From Cristatella mucedo (taxonomy: Eukaryota; Bryozoa; Phylactolaemata; Cristatellidae): a DNA stretch of 64,000 nt. The stretch is from assembly GCA_009760855.2 (NCBI GenBank), contig WPIO01000365.1:1-64000 (forward strand), given 5' to 3'. Below, piece after piece: positions 29,188 to 41,010 of this stretch. The notes beneath the pieces are model-generated. The model did not search any database, was not told the DNA's origin, and saw only the letters and a list, made by a program, of their open reading frames with translations. A program made the position numbers and the translations under genes. The stretch's first letter is position 1, and each line of letters begins with the position of its first letter.

Positions 29188-31610
29188 TCAAAATATCAAT
29201 AACTGCACAGTAAACAGGCAAGTGATAATGCTGGCTAGGCTACTCTCACAGGAAGAAAGCTATGTGTAACCCCTCAAGCCTTGGGCTGATAAGCTATCAT
29301 GGCTGTGTGCAGTGCAATCATGTTCAGGTCTGCGATTTTCCGAACTCGAAAAATGAAGGCACGATTGGCGAATTGCTTAGCTAGGCAACGGCAAGGTAGC
29401 TGTTACGACTAGAGTAAGAGCAATTAGCTTCGGGCAATAATGCACAATGCAAGTTACAAGCTGCACGATGTATGCTGGCCTCTTTCTGTACAGGCTCGTC
29501 TAGTTCTAGCGAAGTCTTACAAAGTTCTATCTGCCTACCTGACAAAGAGACATGAGGCCTGCGGACGGGCACGCCCATGGTGTGCACTCTGTCAAATCAA
29601 CGACCCAAATGGCGAACGTAGTGGCTGCCTTTGTGACGTGCACACTTGCCTACGTCACTGCCTTGGATTTTCCTCATCAATTGTGCCTGTTTGACGTCAG
29701 ACCGAACAATCGGCCAGACTCTTATGTTCTTCACGATTGACAATAACGATGGAGAAACGATGCAATAAAAATTGACCGTGCTTCTTTGAGAAATGATGAA
29801 AGAATGTAAATAGAAGTAAAAGCAAACCAGGCTGGCCCTACATGCTCAGCAATTTATCAGGCTAATTAGTGCGGTTGCTCTCGAGTGTGGCCACACGTTT
29901 CGTATTGTTTTGACTTCAGCCCACTTTATGTCGAGTCTTGATCTACGTTTGTAAGTATCGAAATATGCATACTTTGCTTTAATGTACACAGCCGAGTTCC
30001 ACTTTTGTCGATATCTCTTAGTCTTTTTCAGCTCTCGAAAGTCGAGAAATTGCAGAGGCTTTAGCAGCTCAATAACCGATTGTAATAGCATCAGTATCGG
30101 AGCACTGATATGGCGTTCGGGAAATGGAATGAGTTCACCCGAGGTGCATGGGTTTCCTTTAATTGATGACACTGCTTCCACTCCTCGATTGCTGTACGAG
30201 TGGCCTGGGACACTCAATAAGTAAGCAGCTGGGACGTGCTCTTGGGGATTGTTATGACAAGTTAGTTGGTCGACTCAGGTGGACGAGAGGGGCGGGGGGG
30301 GGGAGTTGTGATTCACCCTGCTCTGTGTGTAGGTGAAATAACCGGTGGTGTCGCTCGTTGGCTAGCGTTCAGCATGCTATTCGCTACGATTTGTGCCGTT
30401 CTTGAAGATGACAAAAGCTGCAGTGCAATGAAGCAGACGATTCGAGCTCTATAATTCAAGGAGGTCGTAATGGTCACTCGGGAAAGTTGTCTTGTACGTT
30501 GGTTGCCAGTCGCTGGTTCGTCAAATTTTTGTGGTGCATGCTGTTCAGAGATTTTTCAAAGCTTTTCAGAGCATAGCTTCTCTCCACTCTTGCTCTTGCC
30601 CGGCACTCAGTGACCAGTCAAGCGAAAGATGGGTTTTTGTGAGCTTTAGGGATTCGTTCAGAGGATGGAGCACTATCGTGCCACATCGGAGCTGCTCTTA
30701 TTGAACCTACCCGGAAGTAAAGCCGTGCAGGAACTTCCAATTCAACATGTGCTCTGCAGTTCCCACTGCTTGAAATACTACGGTAGTACTTTTGGTGGCT
30801 TGCCACTTTTGAATTTGTACCTTTTGAATTTGTTTCGACAAAGGTCGCTTTGAATCGCAATTTTGCCATGAGCTCACAAATATGGGTTTTACGTTGTTGG
30901 CAGAATGGTTCCAAGGCCACAGTGGGCGACGACAAATCTTTGAACACGATGTGGATCTCTCCCACATTCACCTATGGCCGGGGTGGGGGGTTCATTAATT
31001 TATTCAAGCGAGATATAGTTCGCTAGTGCTCGGGCACATGTTCATCTGTGGGTTGTATTTCGTCCCTCAGTCTTTGGAAACGGAGAGCTGTGGCCCAAAG
31101 AACGAAATTTCATGCAAGCTCCGTTCGCCTGGCTAGTTGCTAACGGCCGTCTCACTCTTTCCAATCGCAACGAAGACACTACGCTTGGTACGAGTAAACT
31201 GCATCAGACGATTCGAGAGAATGTTTTGACTCTGTATCTTTGTTTTTATTTGGCCATTTAGTTTGATGGTACTTTGGGCATATAACAGTGAGCATTACAG
31301 TAATGCAGATAGTAACGTGACGCGTGCCAAAAAATTATTTTAAGAAATTCCTGATTATATAAATAATCGTGGATTACTTTTTCCGATTCAATGAAACATA
31401 ACTGAAACCGCTTTAGAGAATTTGTGTGAGCCTATTTTTGAATTTGAATTTGATGTTTAGTGTGATTCCGCGAAGGTAACGTCTTACTCAGATCACTCCG
31501 AGGTTGTTGTCGATGGCGAGAGCACGAACATTTGAGTGCCATAAATACCTGCAATACGCTGTAATGCTTTTAATATAATGAAGGTAAGTAAACTGAGATT
31601 GTATTCAGAA
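29188..31610. other. No gene recognised
   Basis: Unique-looking DNA. It could hold upstream exons or the promoter of the repeat locus, but I see no supporting ORF; 29440-29740 and 29846-30217 are short and overlap antisense ORFs. A G-rich run (GGGGCG then G10 or more) lies at about 30291-30303. Confidence 0.45.
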
Positions 31611-31617
31611 TAACGAA

Positions 31618-31721
31618 AACCACCCAAAATTTGAGCTCGACAGCACCAATGTGCTTTATAAATTACCTTGAGGTAAACTAAATCACACTTAGGCTTTGTC
31701 TAGCTCAAATTTTGGGTGGTT
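31618..31721. repeat. Perfect 20-bp inverted repeat (MITE-like hairpin)
   Basis: AACCACCCAAAATTTGAGCT at 31618-31637 is exactly reverse-complemented at 31702-31721. The 64-base loop contains its own palindrome TTACCTTGAGGTAA. About 104 bp in all, without ORF. No clear target duplication flanks it. Confidence 0.85.
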
Positions 31722-32505
31722 ATTGTAAGAAATTATTGGTTTTATAGATAAATCAAATTTCGCGTCATTGTGCTCCCTGACAGTTATGCAAATAAGGTAA
31801 GCCAAGTTGGCATGTAACGAAATCCACGGCAATCCACTCTAGTGATTTTCAAAAACACCACAAATAAGTTTTTCAAAGCTAAAAAATGCTCAGAACAATA
31901 TCCAAGTAGGCTGCATGTAAAATCTATTCAGAAACTTTCCCTCTATTCTGCTCCATAGTTCTCACAAAGTCCACTGAAATAAATTGGCAGCGGCCTGGGC
32001 AAATGGCCCAATTCACGGCATTACTAAGCGGAACAAAATATATGCTGTTCAAAAAGCTCCTGGTTGGCTTGCATACGATTGTAAACTCAGCTGCAATTGC
32101 ACTTGTAAGATGTCGCTGCATCGGTCGAGCTGTTCTCATGAAATACCGTGCAATTGACTGCGATAGCCCTAGCCAATGCAGCAATTCAGTTAAATCTACA
32201 GATTCCACCGAAAAAAAGATAAACATAAAATACGTGGAGCTTCCATTTTATTGCATATTCAAGTCCGTTGTATGCCACTTTGCATCCTCACTTAAAACAA
32301 ACAATTTTGCATCCACTCAGTTAGGCGATGAGCTGCAATCGCCTGAAAAAAACTTGGGAGAATACCAAAACTCACTCGGCTCCACTGCAAATCATCCTCT
32401 AATCACACCAGTAATGCTCTATGTAAATTTCATAAAAGACCGTACCCAGTTAAAAGAGCACCCACAAGTTTTCATTCCGTTCGGCCTACGACCAGAACAG
32501 GCTAT
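31722..32505. other. Unassigned, with one 175-codon ORF
   Basis: A plus-strand ORF (32003-32530, MAQFTALLSG to EAYSRK) is open but has no motif, ends inside a local duplication, and overlaps a 100-codon antisense ORF. I do not call it as a gene with any weight. Confidence 0.25.
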
Positions 32506-32680
32506 TTCTGAAGCATACAGTCGGAAATAGCCAGGAACCGAAAAAGCAGGGCTATGAGATTGGGCTTTGATTGAGCACTACAAAATTCTCCTTCATAACA
32601 CCCACGTGGTCTTTATGAATTTCCGAAGCATGCGGTCGCACATAGCCAGGAACCGAAAAAGCACGGCTATGACATTGGTG
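32506..32680 (+). repeat. Local ~120-bp duplication with L2-like subfamily B tail
   Basis: The block with TAGCCAGGAACCGAAAAAGC occurs twice, about 118 bases apart (near 32528 and 32646). Between them is TTCATAACACCCACGTGGTC, matching the 3' UTR of L2-like subfamily B. Confidence 0.7.
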
Positions 32681-32949
32681 GGCGTCTGGTCTACAGGAGA
32701 TGGATCGCCCTGAGGGCCGGCCTCAATCCGTAAACTGATTCTGCCTTAACCCTGTCGGACCAGAGTGATGGCACTAGCCCACTCACTTTCATGGGCAGGT
32801 AACCTGTGGAAGAAAAAAAGACATAATTCTGAGGAGAAATTTTTGCAGTCCGTACGACGAGACGTCTGATGGTAGTGCCGGAGCTACCTTCTTTGCTAAA
32901 GGTGTGTTATAGTCGGGTTCCAAAACCAGCCCCGTAAATCCGTTTACCG

Positions 32950-33840
32950 ATAGGTGATGTGCCTTTCAAGCTAAACGGCATTTACCTCATCGGCCCGATC
33001 ATCAGCAGCCGATCGGAAATGAGTACATCCTTGTGGTCTGTGATTACTATGCATTGCAGTATGCGAAAGCCGTTAGGCTTAGCCAGGTTAGCTTCGAATA
33101 GCCAGGGTGCTTATATAAACATTCTCTCGGCTAAAAACAGCCGAAGAGATACTTGACATTCTCTCGGGTAGGAGCAGCCGAAGAAATCCTAACTGATCAA
33201 TCATCGAACTTCATTAGGAAGTTGCTGAAAGAGCCATACAGACTGTTACTAATCAAAGCTCTCGGGACCAGTTCCTACCACTCTCAGACAGACGGCCTTA
33301 TTGAAAGGTTTAACAATCGTAGGTTGATGGCCATGCCCCGAAAGACCAAGGACAAAGATGGGCGTCATTGGGACCGATCACTCCTTTCATCTTCTTTGCC
33401 TATATGGAGGTTTCCCAAGCATCTGCGGGATTTTCGTCGTTCGAGCTGCTCTATGACCCAGACGCTCGGGGCCCGTTGGATGTCCTTAAAGAGGAGGGGG
33501 AACGACCTAGGCAGAATTTCATCTATCGCGTCTTAGCCATCCAAGAGAGAATGGAAAGTGCGGCAGAACTAGTCAGGGATAATCTTGAAGATGCAAGGAG
33601 GTGACAGAAGACCTGGCACTATCGGAACGCAAGGGGCCGGATCTTTAAGCTAGGGGATTACTTGCTATTTCTTCTGCCGACCAGCTCAGATATACTTCGG
33701 ACCCAATTGCAGGAGCCCTAGGAGGTTACTGAGAGAATGGGGGAAGTCAACTATGCGGTGGACAAGCACGACGTCTGGAAGCGTCGGTGGGTGTTCCACA
33801 ACAACCTACTACGTGGTTATACATCAAGAGCAGAGCCCAC
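32950..33840 (+). pseudogene. gypsy integrase (core and C-terminal module), frameshifted
   Basis: Core pieces: LNGIYLIGPIISSRS, where the residue after Ile is expected to be the first catalytic Asp but reads Tyr (codon 32983-32985), then EYILVVCDYYALQYAKAV in the next frame. After a small local duplication (33118-33190) come EILTDQSSNF (second Asp) and SYHSQTDGLIERFN (catalytic Glu). The C-terminal part continues in shifted frames as AGFSSFELLYDP and GDYLLFLPTSS, then NYAVDKHDVWKRRWVFHNNL. It would insert the cDNA into the genome. Confidence 0.78.
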
Positions 33841-33929
33841 AATGGGCGAGCACCTGATGATCAAACAGGTCATGGATCTCCGTGCACTCCTGCGTACCGA
33901 TAGTGGGGGCTTTAGAAAACATCTAGGAA

Positions 33930-34470
33930 GCCCGAGCTTAGTCGAGCCCCGCATCGACATTGGTAATGGGAGACCCATGCGGTCATCACCTTACGAATTC
34001 CGTGTGTTCAGGGAACAGGTCCGGCAAGAGGTAAAGGAAATATTTGAGGAGGTAATCATTGAGCGGTTGAGCAGTAATTGCTGTTCCCCAGTAGGGGTGG
34101 TGCAAAAAAAGCATGGCACCCCATGCCTTTGCACAGATTACCGGAAATTGGATGCATTCTCAGGAGTGGATGCCTACCCGATGCCACCATTTGAAGACGT
34201 AATCGATTGCTTGGGACAGGTCCGACTCATTACGTCCTTGACCTCACAAAGAAATACTGGCAAATCACGATGGCTGTGGATAGCCAGCACATAACAGCCT
34301 TTATGGTAGGAGCCGACTTGTATCAATTTCGGATGACGCCATTCGGTCTTCAGGGAGCACCTGCCACATTCAAGAGACAAATGAATCAGGTCGTCCAAGA
34401 AAGGAAGCCATCGCTGGCTCATATTTGGATGACTTCGTCATACAGAGCAAAATCTGGAAAGAACACCTGA
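33930..34470 (+). pseudogene. gypsy reverse transcriptase, N-terminal half, frameshifted
   Basis: SLVEPRIDIGNGRPMRSSPY and IIERLSSNCCSPVGVVQKK open the domain. CTDYRKLDAFSGVDAYPMPP (palm) and DLTKKYWQITMAVDSQH follow, the latter in a second frame. FGLQGAPATF comes next. The catalytic YLDD is encoded at 34422-34433 in a third frame. Sequence ends soon after (IQSKIWKEHLT), so the connection domain and RNase H are missing. Confidence 0.8.
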
Positions 34471-34489
34471 CCTGACTTGATAGCTTTCA

Positions 34490-34770
34490 CGAGAGAAACA
34501 CTCAGCTTGCTCGCTGGAGTCTGTCCGTTCAACCCTCGATACCTTGTCCGACACAATCGTGTGATTCGTACTTTAGGCGATGCCTGCTGACACCGTACAT
34601 GCTGCCCCAGAACATAATTCGTACTGACCCTGTGCCAGTCATCCCTAACGCTGTTATGCTTGTTCCCTGAGCATGCTACCGTTAACTATTCGATTGAGCT
34701 TCCTTTGCAGAAAACCAATGAGAAAGTGATTGAGTTCTTTAACAGGTTATTAATACTAGTCTATACTAAT
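34490..34770 (+). mobile_element. L2-like 3' UTR/tail fragment, degenerate
   Basis: Recognisable against the plus copy at 61270-61530: GTGATTCGT near the start, GCTGACAC, GTACTGACCCTGTGCC, CTAACGCTGTTAT, then the tail with TTGAGTTCTTTAACAGG. No coding part. Confidence 0.5.
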
Positions 34771-34989
34771 GCTGTTATTCCTGCAATTTTTCATATACCT
34801 ATACTCCTATTACTGTTACTTTTCAATGTTCTCAAATAAATGTTTATTTGACAAATATTCTCAAGTGAGAAACAAATGCATGGTATACTGGCTCCCAGTG
34901 TTAAATGAAAACTTGACTATGACAGTGATTTTTAGTTCGAAGCTTGCGAGTACTGAGATTATCCTTAAGATTCCTTAGAATCTTTTAAT

Positions 34990-37545
34990 TTGCAAAACTG
35001 GAGTTGAGGACAAGGATATCTCGGCTCTGACTGGAGCTGAGGACTAGAAGTCGTCAGCTGTCACTGAAGCTTAGGACAAGCAGTCATCTGCTCATGCAGA
35101 AGCTGAGGACAAGCAGTCGTCGGCAATAGATGTATCTCAGCAGATGCAGTCGTCGGCTCTTACTTCTCTTCAGCTGGAGCAGTCGTCAGCTCTAACCGGA
35201 GTTGAGGACAAGGATATCTCGGCTCTGACTGGAGCTGAGGACTAGAAGTCGTCGGCTGTCACTGAAGCTTAAGACTAGAAGTCATCTGCTCATGCAGAAG
35301 CTGAGGACAATCAGTCGTCGGCAATAGATGTATCTTAGCAGCAGCAGTCGTCGGCTCTTACTTCTCTTCAGCTGGAGCAGTCATCGGCTCTAACTGGAGT
35401 TGAGGACAAGGATTTGTTGGACCTGACTGGAGTTCAGGACAAGCAGTCATCGGCTGTCACTGAAGCTTAAGACTAGAAGTCGTCTGCTCATGCAGAAGCT
35501 GAGGACAAGCAGTCGTCGGTAATAGATGTATCTTAGCAGCAGCAGTCGCTAGCTCTAACTTTATTTCAGCTGGAGCAGTCGTCGGCTTTGACTGGAGCTG
35601 AGGACAAGGATTTGTTGGCTCTGACTGGAGCTGAAGACAAGCAGTCGTCGGCTTTTGCTGAAGCTGAGGACAAGAAGTCGTCGGCAAGTGATGTATCTCA
35701 GCAGGAGCAGTCGTCGGCTCTTACTTTATTTCAGTTGGAGCATTCGTCGGTTCTGACTGGAGTAGAGGACGAGGATTTGTCGGCTCTGACTAGCGCTGAA
35801 GAAGAAGAGTCGTTGGCCCTGACTTCCGTTCTGCTGGAGCAGTCGTCGGCTCTAACCAGAGCTAAAGACAAGATGTTGTCGGCTCTGATTAGCGCAGAAG
35901 ACCAAGAGTTGTCAGCTCTGACTGGAGATGAGGACAAGCGGTAGTCGGCCCTGTCTGGAGCTGAGGACAAGCAGTCGTTGGCTCTAACTGGAGCAGAGGA
36001 CAAGCAGTTGTCGGCAAATACAGGAGTTGAGCTGATGCAGTCGTCTGCTTTGACTGGAGTCGGGACAAGGATTTGTCGGCTCTGACTAGCGCTGAGGACA
36101 AAAGAGTCATCGGCTGTGACTGGAGAGTAGGATTAGCAGTGGTCGGCTCTGACTTGAGCAAAGCAGAAGCAGTCGTCGGCTCTGACTGGAGCTGACGAAA
36201 AGTAGTCGTCCACTCTTACATGAGTTTTGCTGGAGCCGTCTTCGGCTTTGTCTGGAGCTGAGGACAAGGATTTGTCAGCTCTGACTAGAGCTGAAGACAA
36301 AGAGTTGTCGGCCCTCACTTGGGTTCTGCTGGAGCAATCTTCGGCTTCGACCAGAGCTGAGGACAAGCAGTCATCGGCTCTGACTCGAGCTGAGGACAAG
36401 CAGTCGTCGGCAATTGCTGGAGTTATTCTGAAGCAGTCGTCGGCTCTATCTGGAGTTGAGCACAAGGATTTGTCGGCTCTGGCTAGAGCTGATGACAAAG
36501 AGTTGTCGCCTCTAACTGAAGCTGAGGACAAGCAGTCGTCGGTAATAGATGTATCTCAGCTGGAGCAGTCGCTAGCTCTAACTTCTTTTCAGCTGGAGCA
36601 GTCGTCGGCTTTGACTGGAGTTGAGGACAAGGATTTTTCAGCTCTGACTGGATTTGAGGGCATGCAGTCGTCGGCTCTCACTGAAGCTGAGGACTAGCAG
36701 TCGTCGGCAATTGATGTATCTCAGCAGGAGCAGTCGTCAGCTCTTACTTCTTTTCAGCTGGAGCAGTCGTCGGCTCTAACTGGAGTGGAACAAAAACAGT
36801 CGTCGGCTCTGACTAGAGCTGAGGACATGTCGGCTCTGACTGGAGACGAGGACAAGCAGTGATCGGCTCTTACTGGAACTGAGGACAAGTAGTCATCGAC
36901 GGTTACAGGAGTCTAGCTGAAGCAGTCGTCGGCTCAGACTGGAGCTGAGGACAGGGATTTTTCGGCTCTGATTAGAGCTGAAGGCAAAGAGTTGTCGGCC
37001 CTTTCTTCAGTTCTGCTGGAGCAGTCGTCGGCTCTAGCCAGAGCTGAGGACAAGATGCTGTCGGCTCTGACTAGACACGAGGACAAAGAGTTGTCGGCTC
37101 TGAGAGTTGTTGGCTCTGACTGGAGATGAGGACAAGCAGTGGTCGGCTCGGACTGGAGCTAAGCAGAAGCAGTCGTAGGCTTTGACTGGAGCTGAGGACA
37201 AGTAGTCGTTGGCTCTTACTTGTTTTCTGCTGGAGTGGTTGTCGGCTCGTACTAGAGCTGATGACAAAGAGTTGTCTGCCCTCACTTGAGTTCTGCTGTA
37301 GCAGTTGTCGGCTATGACCAGAGATGAGGACAAGATGTTGTCGGCTCTGACTGGAGCTGAGGACAAGCAGTCGTCGGCTCTTAGTGGAGTGGAGGACAAG
37401 CAGTCGTCGGCTCTTAGTGGAGTGGAGGACAAGCAGTCGTCGGCTCTTACTGGATCGGTGGACAAGGAGTTGTCGGCTCTTACTGGTGCTGATGAGAAAG
37501 AGTGATCGGCTCTGACTGGAGCTGACGACACGCAATGGTCGGCTG
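34990..37545 (+). repeat. 33-bp coding-phase minisatellite with 198-bp higher-order units
   Basis: About 75 units of 33 bases, consensus near GAGGACAAGCAGTCGTCGGC plus CTCTGACTGGAGCT. Anchors with CAAGGAT fall at 35011, 35209, 35407 and 35605, exactly 198 bases (six units) apart, then a 165-base step (five units). Plus-strand ORFs 35588-35944, 36227-36697 and 37305-37505 read 11-residue units of the type TGAEDKQSSAL and TSVLLEQSSAL. GACTAG and GCTTAG stops break the frame between. Minus frames are also open (for example 37034-37549). Unit style matches the minus-strand locus at 18.7-29.2 kb. It could be a relic of a paralogous gene or a satellite derived from one. Confidence 0.85.
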
Positions 37546-38689
37546 TCACTTCGTAAACTGTATAAAATTAGGCAGCTCTAACTTCACCATGACTCTATTC
37601 TTGTTCAGGTATCTCTATTTTGGCGATCTGCCCATTCCTACCGACGACGTCTGGCAGGGTAGCCGCTACGGTCTAAGCGTATTGTTATGCTTTGCAGCCA
37701 CAATAAATCTTGGCAGACCGAAATACAAAAATACCAGATGGCTTCAGTTGGTCCTCAGGAGCCCTTGGCTCCCGGCTCCGATTAGAGATACCTGTCAAAG
37801 AGTGCAGGGTGATGTTAAAGCTCCCTCATGCATTACGGTTCGCATAATTGATGAACATTGATTGCAAGCTGGAAATTCTTATGTGCAATTTTCGTGCATT
37901 TAACAGTAAACGTGCCTACCTTTCCTGCACAAAATGTAACCATCACCTCACATGAAATATTCTGGATGTCAAGGTATTTCTTACATAAGTGCATTACCTC
38001 GACGGATTGTGACGAATAACAACAATCGACATTGTCGATTGATTGTTAAAAAAGATGCATTATGATCCTTTCAAAAATGCAACAAAATCGTTAATGAGTG
38101 TGGTGCTTTATGTTATATTATATTACGGAAGTTTTCCTATTGAAAATTAGAGCATAATATTTGGAAATGGATTTTGACTAGTGATTCATTTCTCTGTCCA
38201 CTTAGAAAGAATCTATGAAATGCAATCTATTTTTTGAGGGTCTACGGAGTTCCACACATGAGACCAGTCAATGAAGAATTCATTCACCGTCAAACTATTT
38301 AAGCCGTAAGCTTCAACTTAGGGTATTTCTTGCAAAATAAACATATTCCAAGGAATCTTGAGGATAATCCCAGTGCTTGTGTCTCTTGAGCTCAAAATCA
38401 CTGCCGTACAGCCAATTTTCAATCAATAATGAGAGCCATTACTTAGTGGTGGGCATATTTTTTCCAGTTGAGAATCTTGGCCAAATAAAAAGTTTTGAGA
38501 ACATAAAAACGTCATAGTAATAAATTTGTAGGCATAGACTCGTATCAATAGCCATGTAAAATGACTCAATCACTTTCTTGTAACAATTTCTGAAAAATAA
38601 GCTCAGCCAAATATTCGGAGCGTGCTCAACGACGAGCATATTGTTGTTTAGATGACAGGCCCGGCAACAAATATTGTTTAGAGGTGGCA
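37546..38689. other. No gene recognised
   Basis: The ORF 37535-37861 runs out of the array into unique DNA and has no motif. The rest is AT-rich with no feature. Confidence 0.45.
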
Positions 38690-39330
38690 TGTGCAGAGTT
38701 AGCAGGCATCTCCTAAAGTACGAATCACAAGCACTAAATAAATGTTGTCTTAAATAGATGTAATTTTGCAGTTTTTCAAATGTGGTCAAGCCCGGGAACT
38801 TCCTGAAAATAGTTGCAAGGATGTTCTGGGTTTTGGATGCATGCAAATTCAAGGCAAGTTCTCCTAAAAATTTAAAGGGTTCATATTTAGTGAGGCTAAT
38901 GCAGTGGACTAGATATGATAGGCTGGCAACTGCCGAAGAATGAACAAATCTGAAAATGAGTGTCGGAATCTTGAAGTTGACGTCGTGCATAGTTGCGAGT
39001 CAGTGCCGGTTAGCTAGAAGTGCTGTAGTGGTTCCACTGCAACGCTCCTGCAAAACATGTCTAGCAGCAGGGTTCTGCATCAACTGGGAGCCATTGCTTG
39101 GTAATCTATTTAAAGGCTTTCGCTGAGTTTCACTCTCATTGCAGATAACCATAGTAATAACAATTCCGTTGATTTAGCGCCCTCAGAGAACATAATCTCT
39201 TTACAGGAAATGTACATGTGCTGCAAAGGAAGCGAGACCGGATGGTTAATGGTAGCATTCTCAATGGCAACAAGAATAACATTGATAGGCGTTACATGCA
39301 TACAGCCAGAATGCTGACGACTAGTGATCA
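38690..39330 (-). mobile_element. L2-like fragments, two adjacent, degenerate
   Basis: 38690-39100 matches the C-terminal end of the reverse transcriptase (minus ORF with FPGLTTFEKLQNYI, compare PDLTTFKRNLKTYL). 39160-39320 is a separate 3' UTR and tail (AGCGCCCTCAGAGAACATAATCTC) of a second copy, same orientation. Confidence 0.6.
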
Positions 39331-40754
39331 TTGCTAGGTTCAGGAATCAGTAACAATTACTATACAGACTCGGTTAGACCCACCGTGCGACGAAATGTGA
39401 CCGACTTAAGTAACTGGACTTGACAACAATTTCTACAGACTCTGCGAGAAACCGTTGCAAAATAAAACCCTGTTATACTCAGCACGGCTGGTGTGATCGC
39501 AGCTACGGTGTTGAATACCAACAGTGATAATACGCCCGTACCATACGATGCAATCGTAACAATAAATTTAGGTCTAAATAGCTTATTGAACTTAAATCAG
39601 GGAAATATCAGTGCAACATCTTCAACAAAAACTTGATGGTCAGATAGATCACGGTAGTCCGTAAAATTTACCCTAGAACTTAAAACTTGTTCCTAAATGA
39701 ATGTTCTTACTTACGAGTAACCATTTATTCGTGCTTCTTTAGCAGCACCAATAAAGTGTCTAGAAAGAGACAATTTGTTCTGAGTGAGCTATATCAAGCG
39801 TATTAATATTCAATTAATGTTATTAAGACGTATGCATTACTTTGTGCTTCCAGGACGTGAGCCCAGGTTAACTTCCAAATTGACCTGCATTGGTTAATTA
39901 TACTTAAAACCTCTTTTACGAAACCAATCTATATTTTTCATTTCCACGTAACGAAGGCTATGAATTACGCGAGCAATTTTTAGAATTTAGTTTTGGCACT
40001 TGTGATACAATCTGCTGACTTATATCCATTTTTTAAATTTCTTTTCATATCTGAAAATCAATCTAGAAGCTCAAAAAGTTATTTTAATGTTGATCCCTCA
40101 ACTAATTTTCTGCTATTCAAACTAGGCCTTGTCATTTGCAGAGATAAGGCGCTTGCCTTTAACTACCATTGATCCTTGGGAGAACCTGGCGGCAAATAAA
40201 GAACAGCAGGATAATAATGAAGTTACTTAAAGTTTTCACGGAAATGCATTATATCGGAATGTACGCAACAATTTAATTTGTATGACGTTGTATTCAACGT
40301 TTAAGTTTTTGTCACAATCGCTTTTGCGATCATTTAAAGAATAATTCAAGCAATGCGGTTATTTAAATAATCTTAAAAATTATTCTTGTCATAGAAAAGT
40401 TAGTTATTTTAAGAAATGTAACTTGGAATGGAAACAACTCTTTTCTATAATTATTCTATTGAGGATTCTAAACCTGATACTGCAAATCCTCTTCGTATAG
40501 TAGCTGTTTCTGTCATTTTTTACAACCCTTTTCGTTCGTCGCATAAATCAATCTTAAAACTCTAATAGTAGTTTATAGTAGCATTTTTATTAGTTTCTTC
40601 GATTTTAATTGGAATTCAACTTTGCTTGCTTTTAAAGCAAATCAGTTTGGTCACCGATACACTGTAAGCCTTAAATTCCATTCAGTTTAAAGTGCCTTTA
40701 GAGAATGTGATTTCAACGTAGACCATTCAGATATGCTGTGAGGCTGAAACACTC
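39331..40754. other. No gene recognised
   Basis: AT-rich intergenic DNA, no ORF over 60 codons, no repeat recognised. Confidence 0.5.
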
Positions 40755-40900
40755 AACCTGGTTAACTGACCCAGTGGTTAAGGTAATTGAACCAATCAAT
40801 GTCGGGGCAAGGTCGTGGGACAAGCCCTGTCGTATACGCGAAGCGCCTAAATAGATATGATGTTATCTTGGGGCGCCATACCGATGAATTATGTTTATAT
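40755..40900 (+). mobile_element. tRNA-derived SINE, copy 1
   Basis: The head TGACCCAGTGGTTAAGGT resembles a Pol III A box region. The middle GGGGCAAGGTCGTGGGACAAG is a degraded B box region. The 3' part AAGCGCCTAAATAGATATGATG ... GGGGCGCCATACCGATGAATTA parallels the L2-like 3' stem-loop (AAGCGCCTAGA ... AGGGCGCTTTATC). Best recognised by comparison with 48676-48822, which has the same head, body and end. Confidence 0.55.
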
Positions 40901-41010
40901 TAAATAATACATTATATAACACATTGTAATATATAATATGTATTGCATATTATATACAGTAAATTGTAAATAGAAAATTTATAGTATGTAAGGTATAATA
41001 TATAATACAC
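40901..41010. repeat. AT-rich block with repeated TATAATATATAATA motifs
   Basis: Over 85 percent A/T with several partial palindromes (ATATAATATG, CATATTATATAC), directly after the SINE. Possibly an expanded SINE tail. Confidence 0.5.

Larger units (their letters stand above)
32940..34470 (+). mobile_element. Gmr1-like Ty3/gypsy remnant: integrase upstream of reverse transcriptase
   Basis: Plus-strand reading order is integrase core (32950-33330), integrase C-terminal GPY/F-like module (33650-33820), then a linker and reverse transcriptase (33930-34470). No LTR, gag or protease lies between. The motifs are gypsy-type, not copia-type: VFHNNLLRGY closing the integrase, TPFGLQGAPATFKRQMNQV in the polymerase. 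This order is known from Gmr1-like elements. Frameshifts and stops break every domain. No LTRs found, and the left boundary is unclear; the right end abuts a LINE tail at about 34490. Confidence 0.78.

Noticed and set aside
32003-32530. 175-codon plus ORF
   Set aside because: No motif, antisense ORF of similar length, and its end lies in a local duplication with LINE tail sequence.
35731-37549. Minus-strand ORFs over the 35-37.5 kb array (VRADNSLSSAL-type)
   Set aside because: Antisense shadow of the same 33-bp units. The plus reading matches the LEQSSAL unit of the other locus, so it is preferred, though even that is not shown to be expressed.
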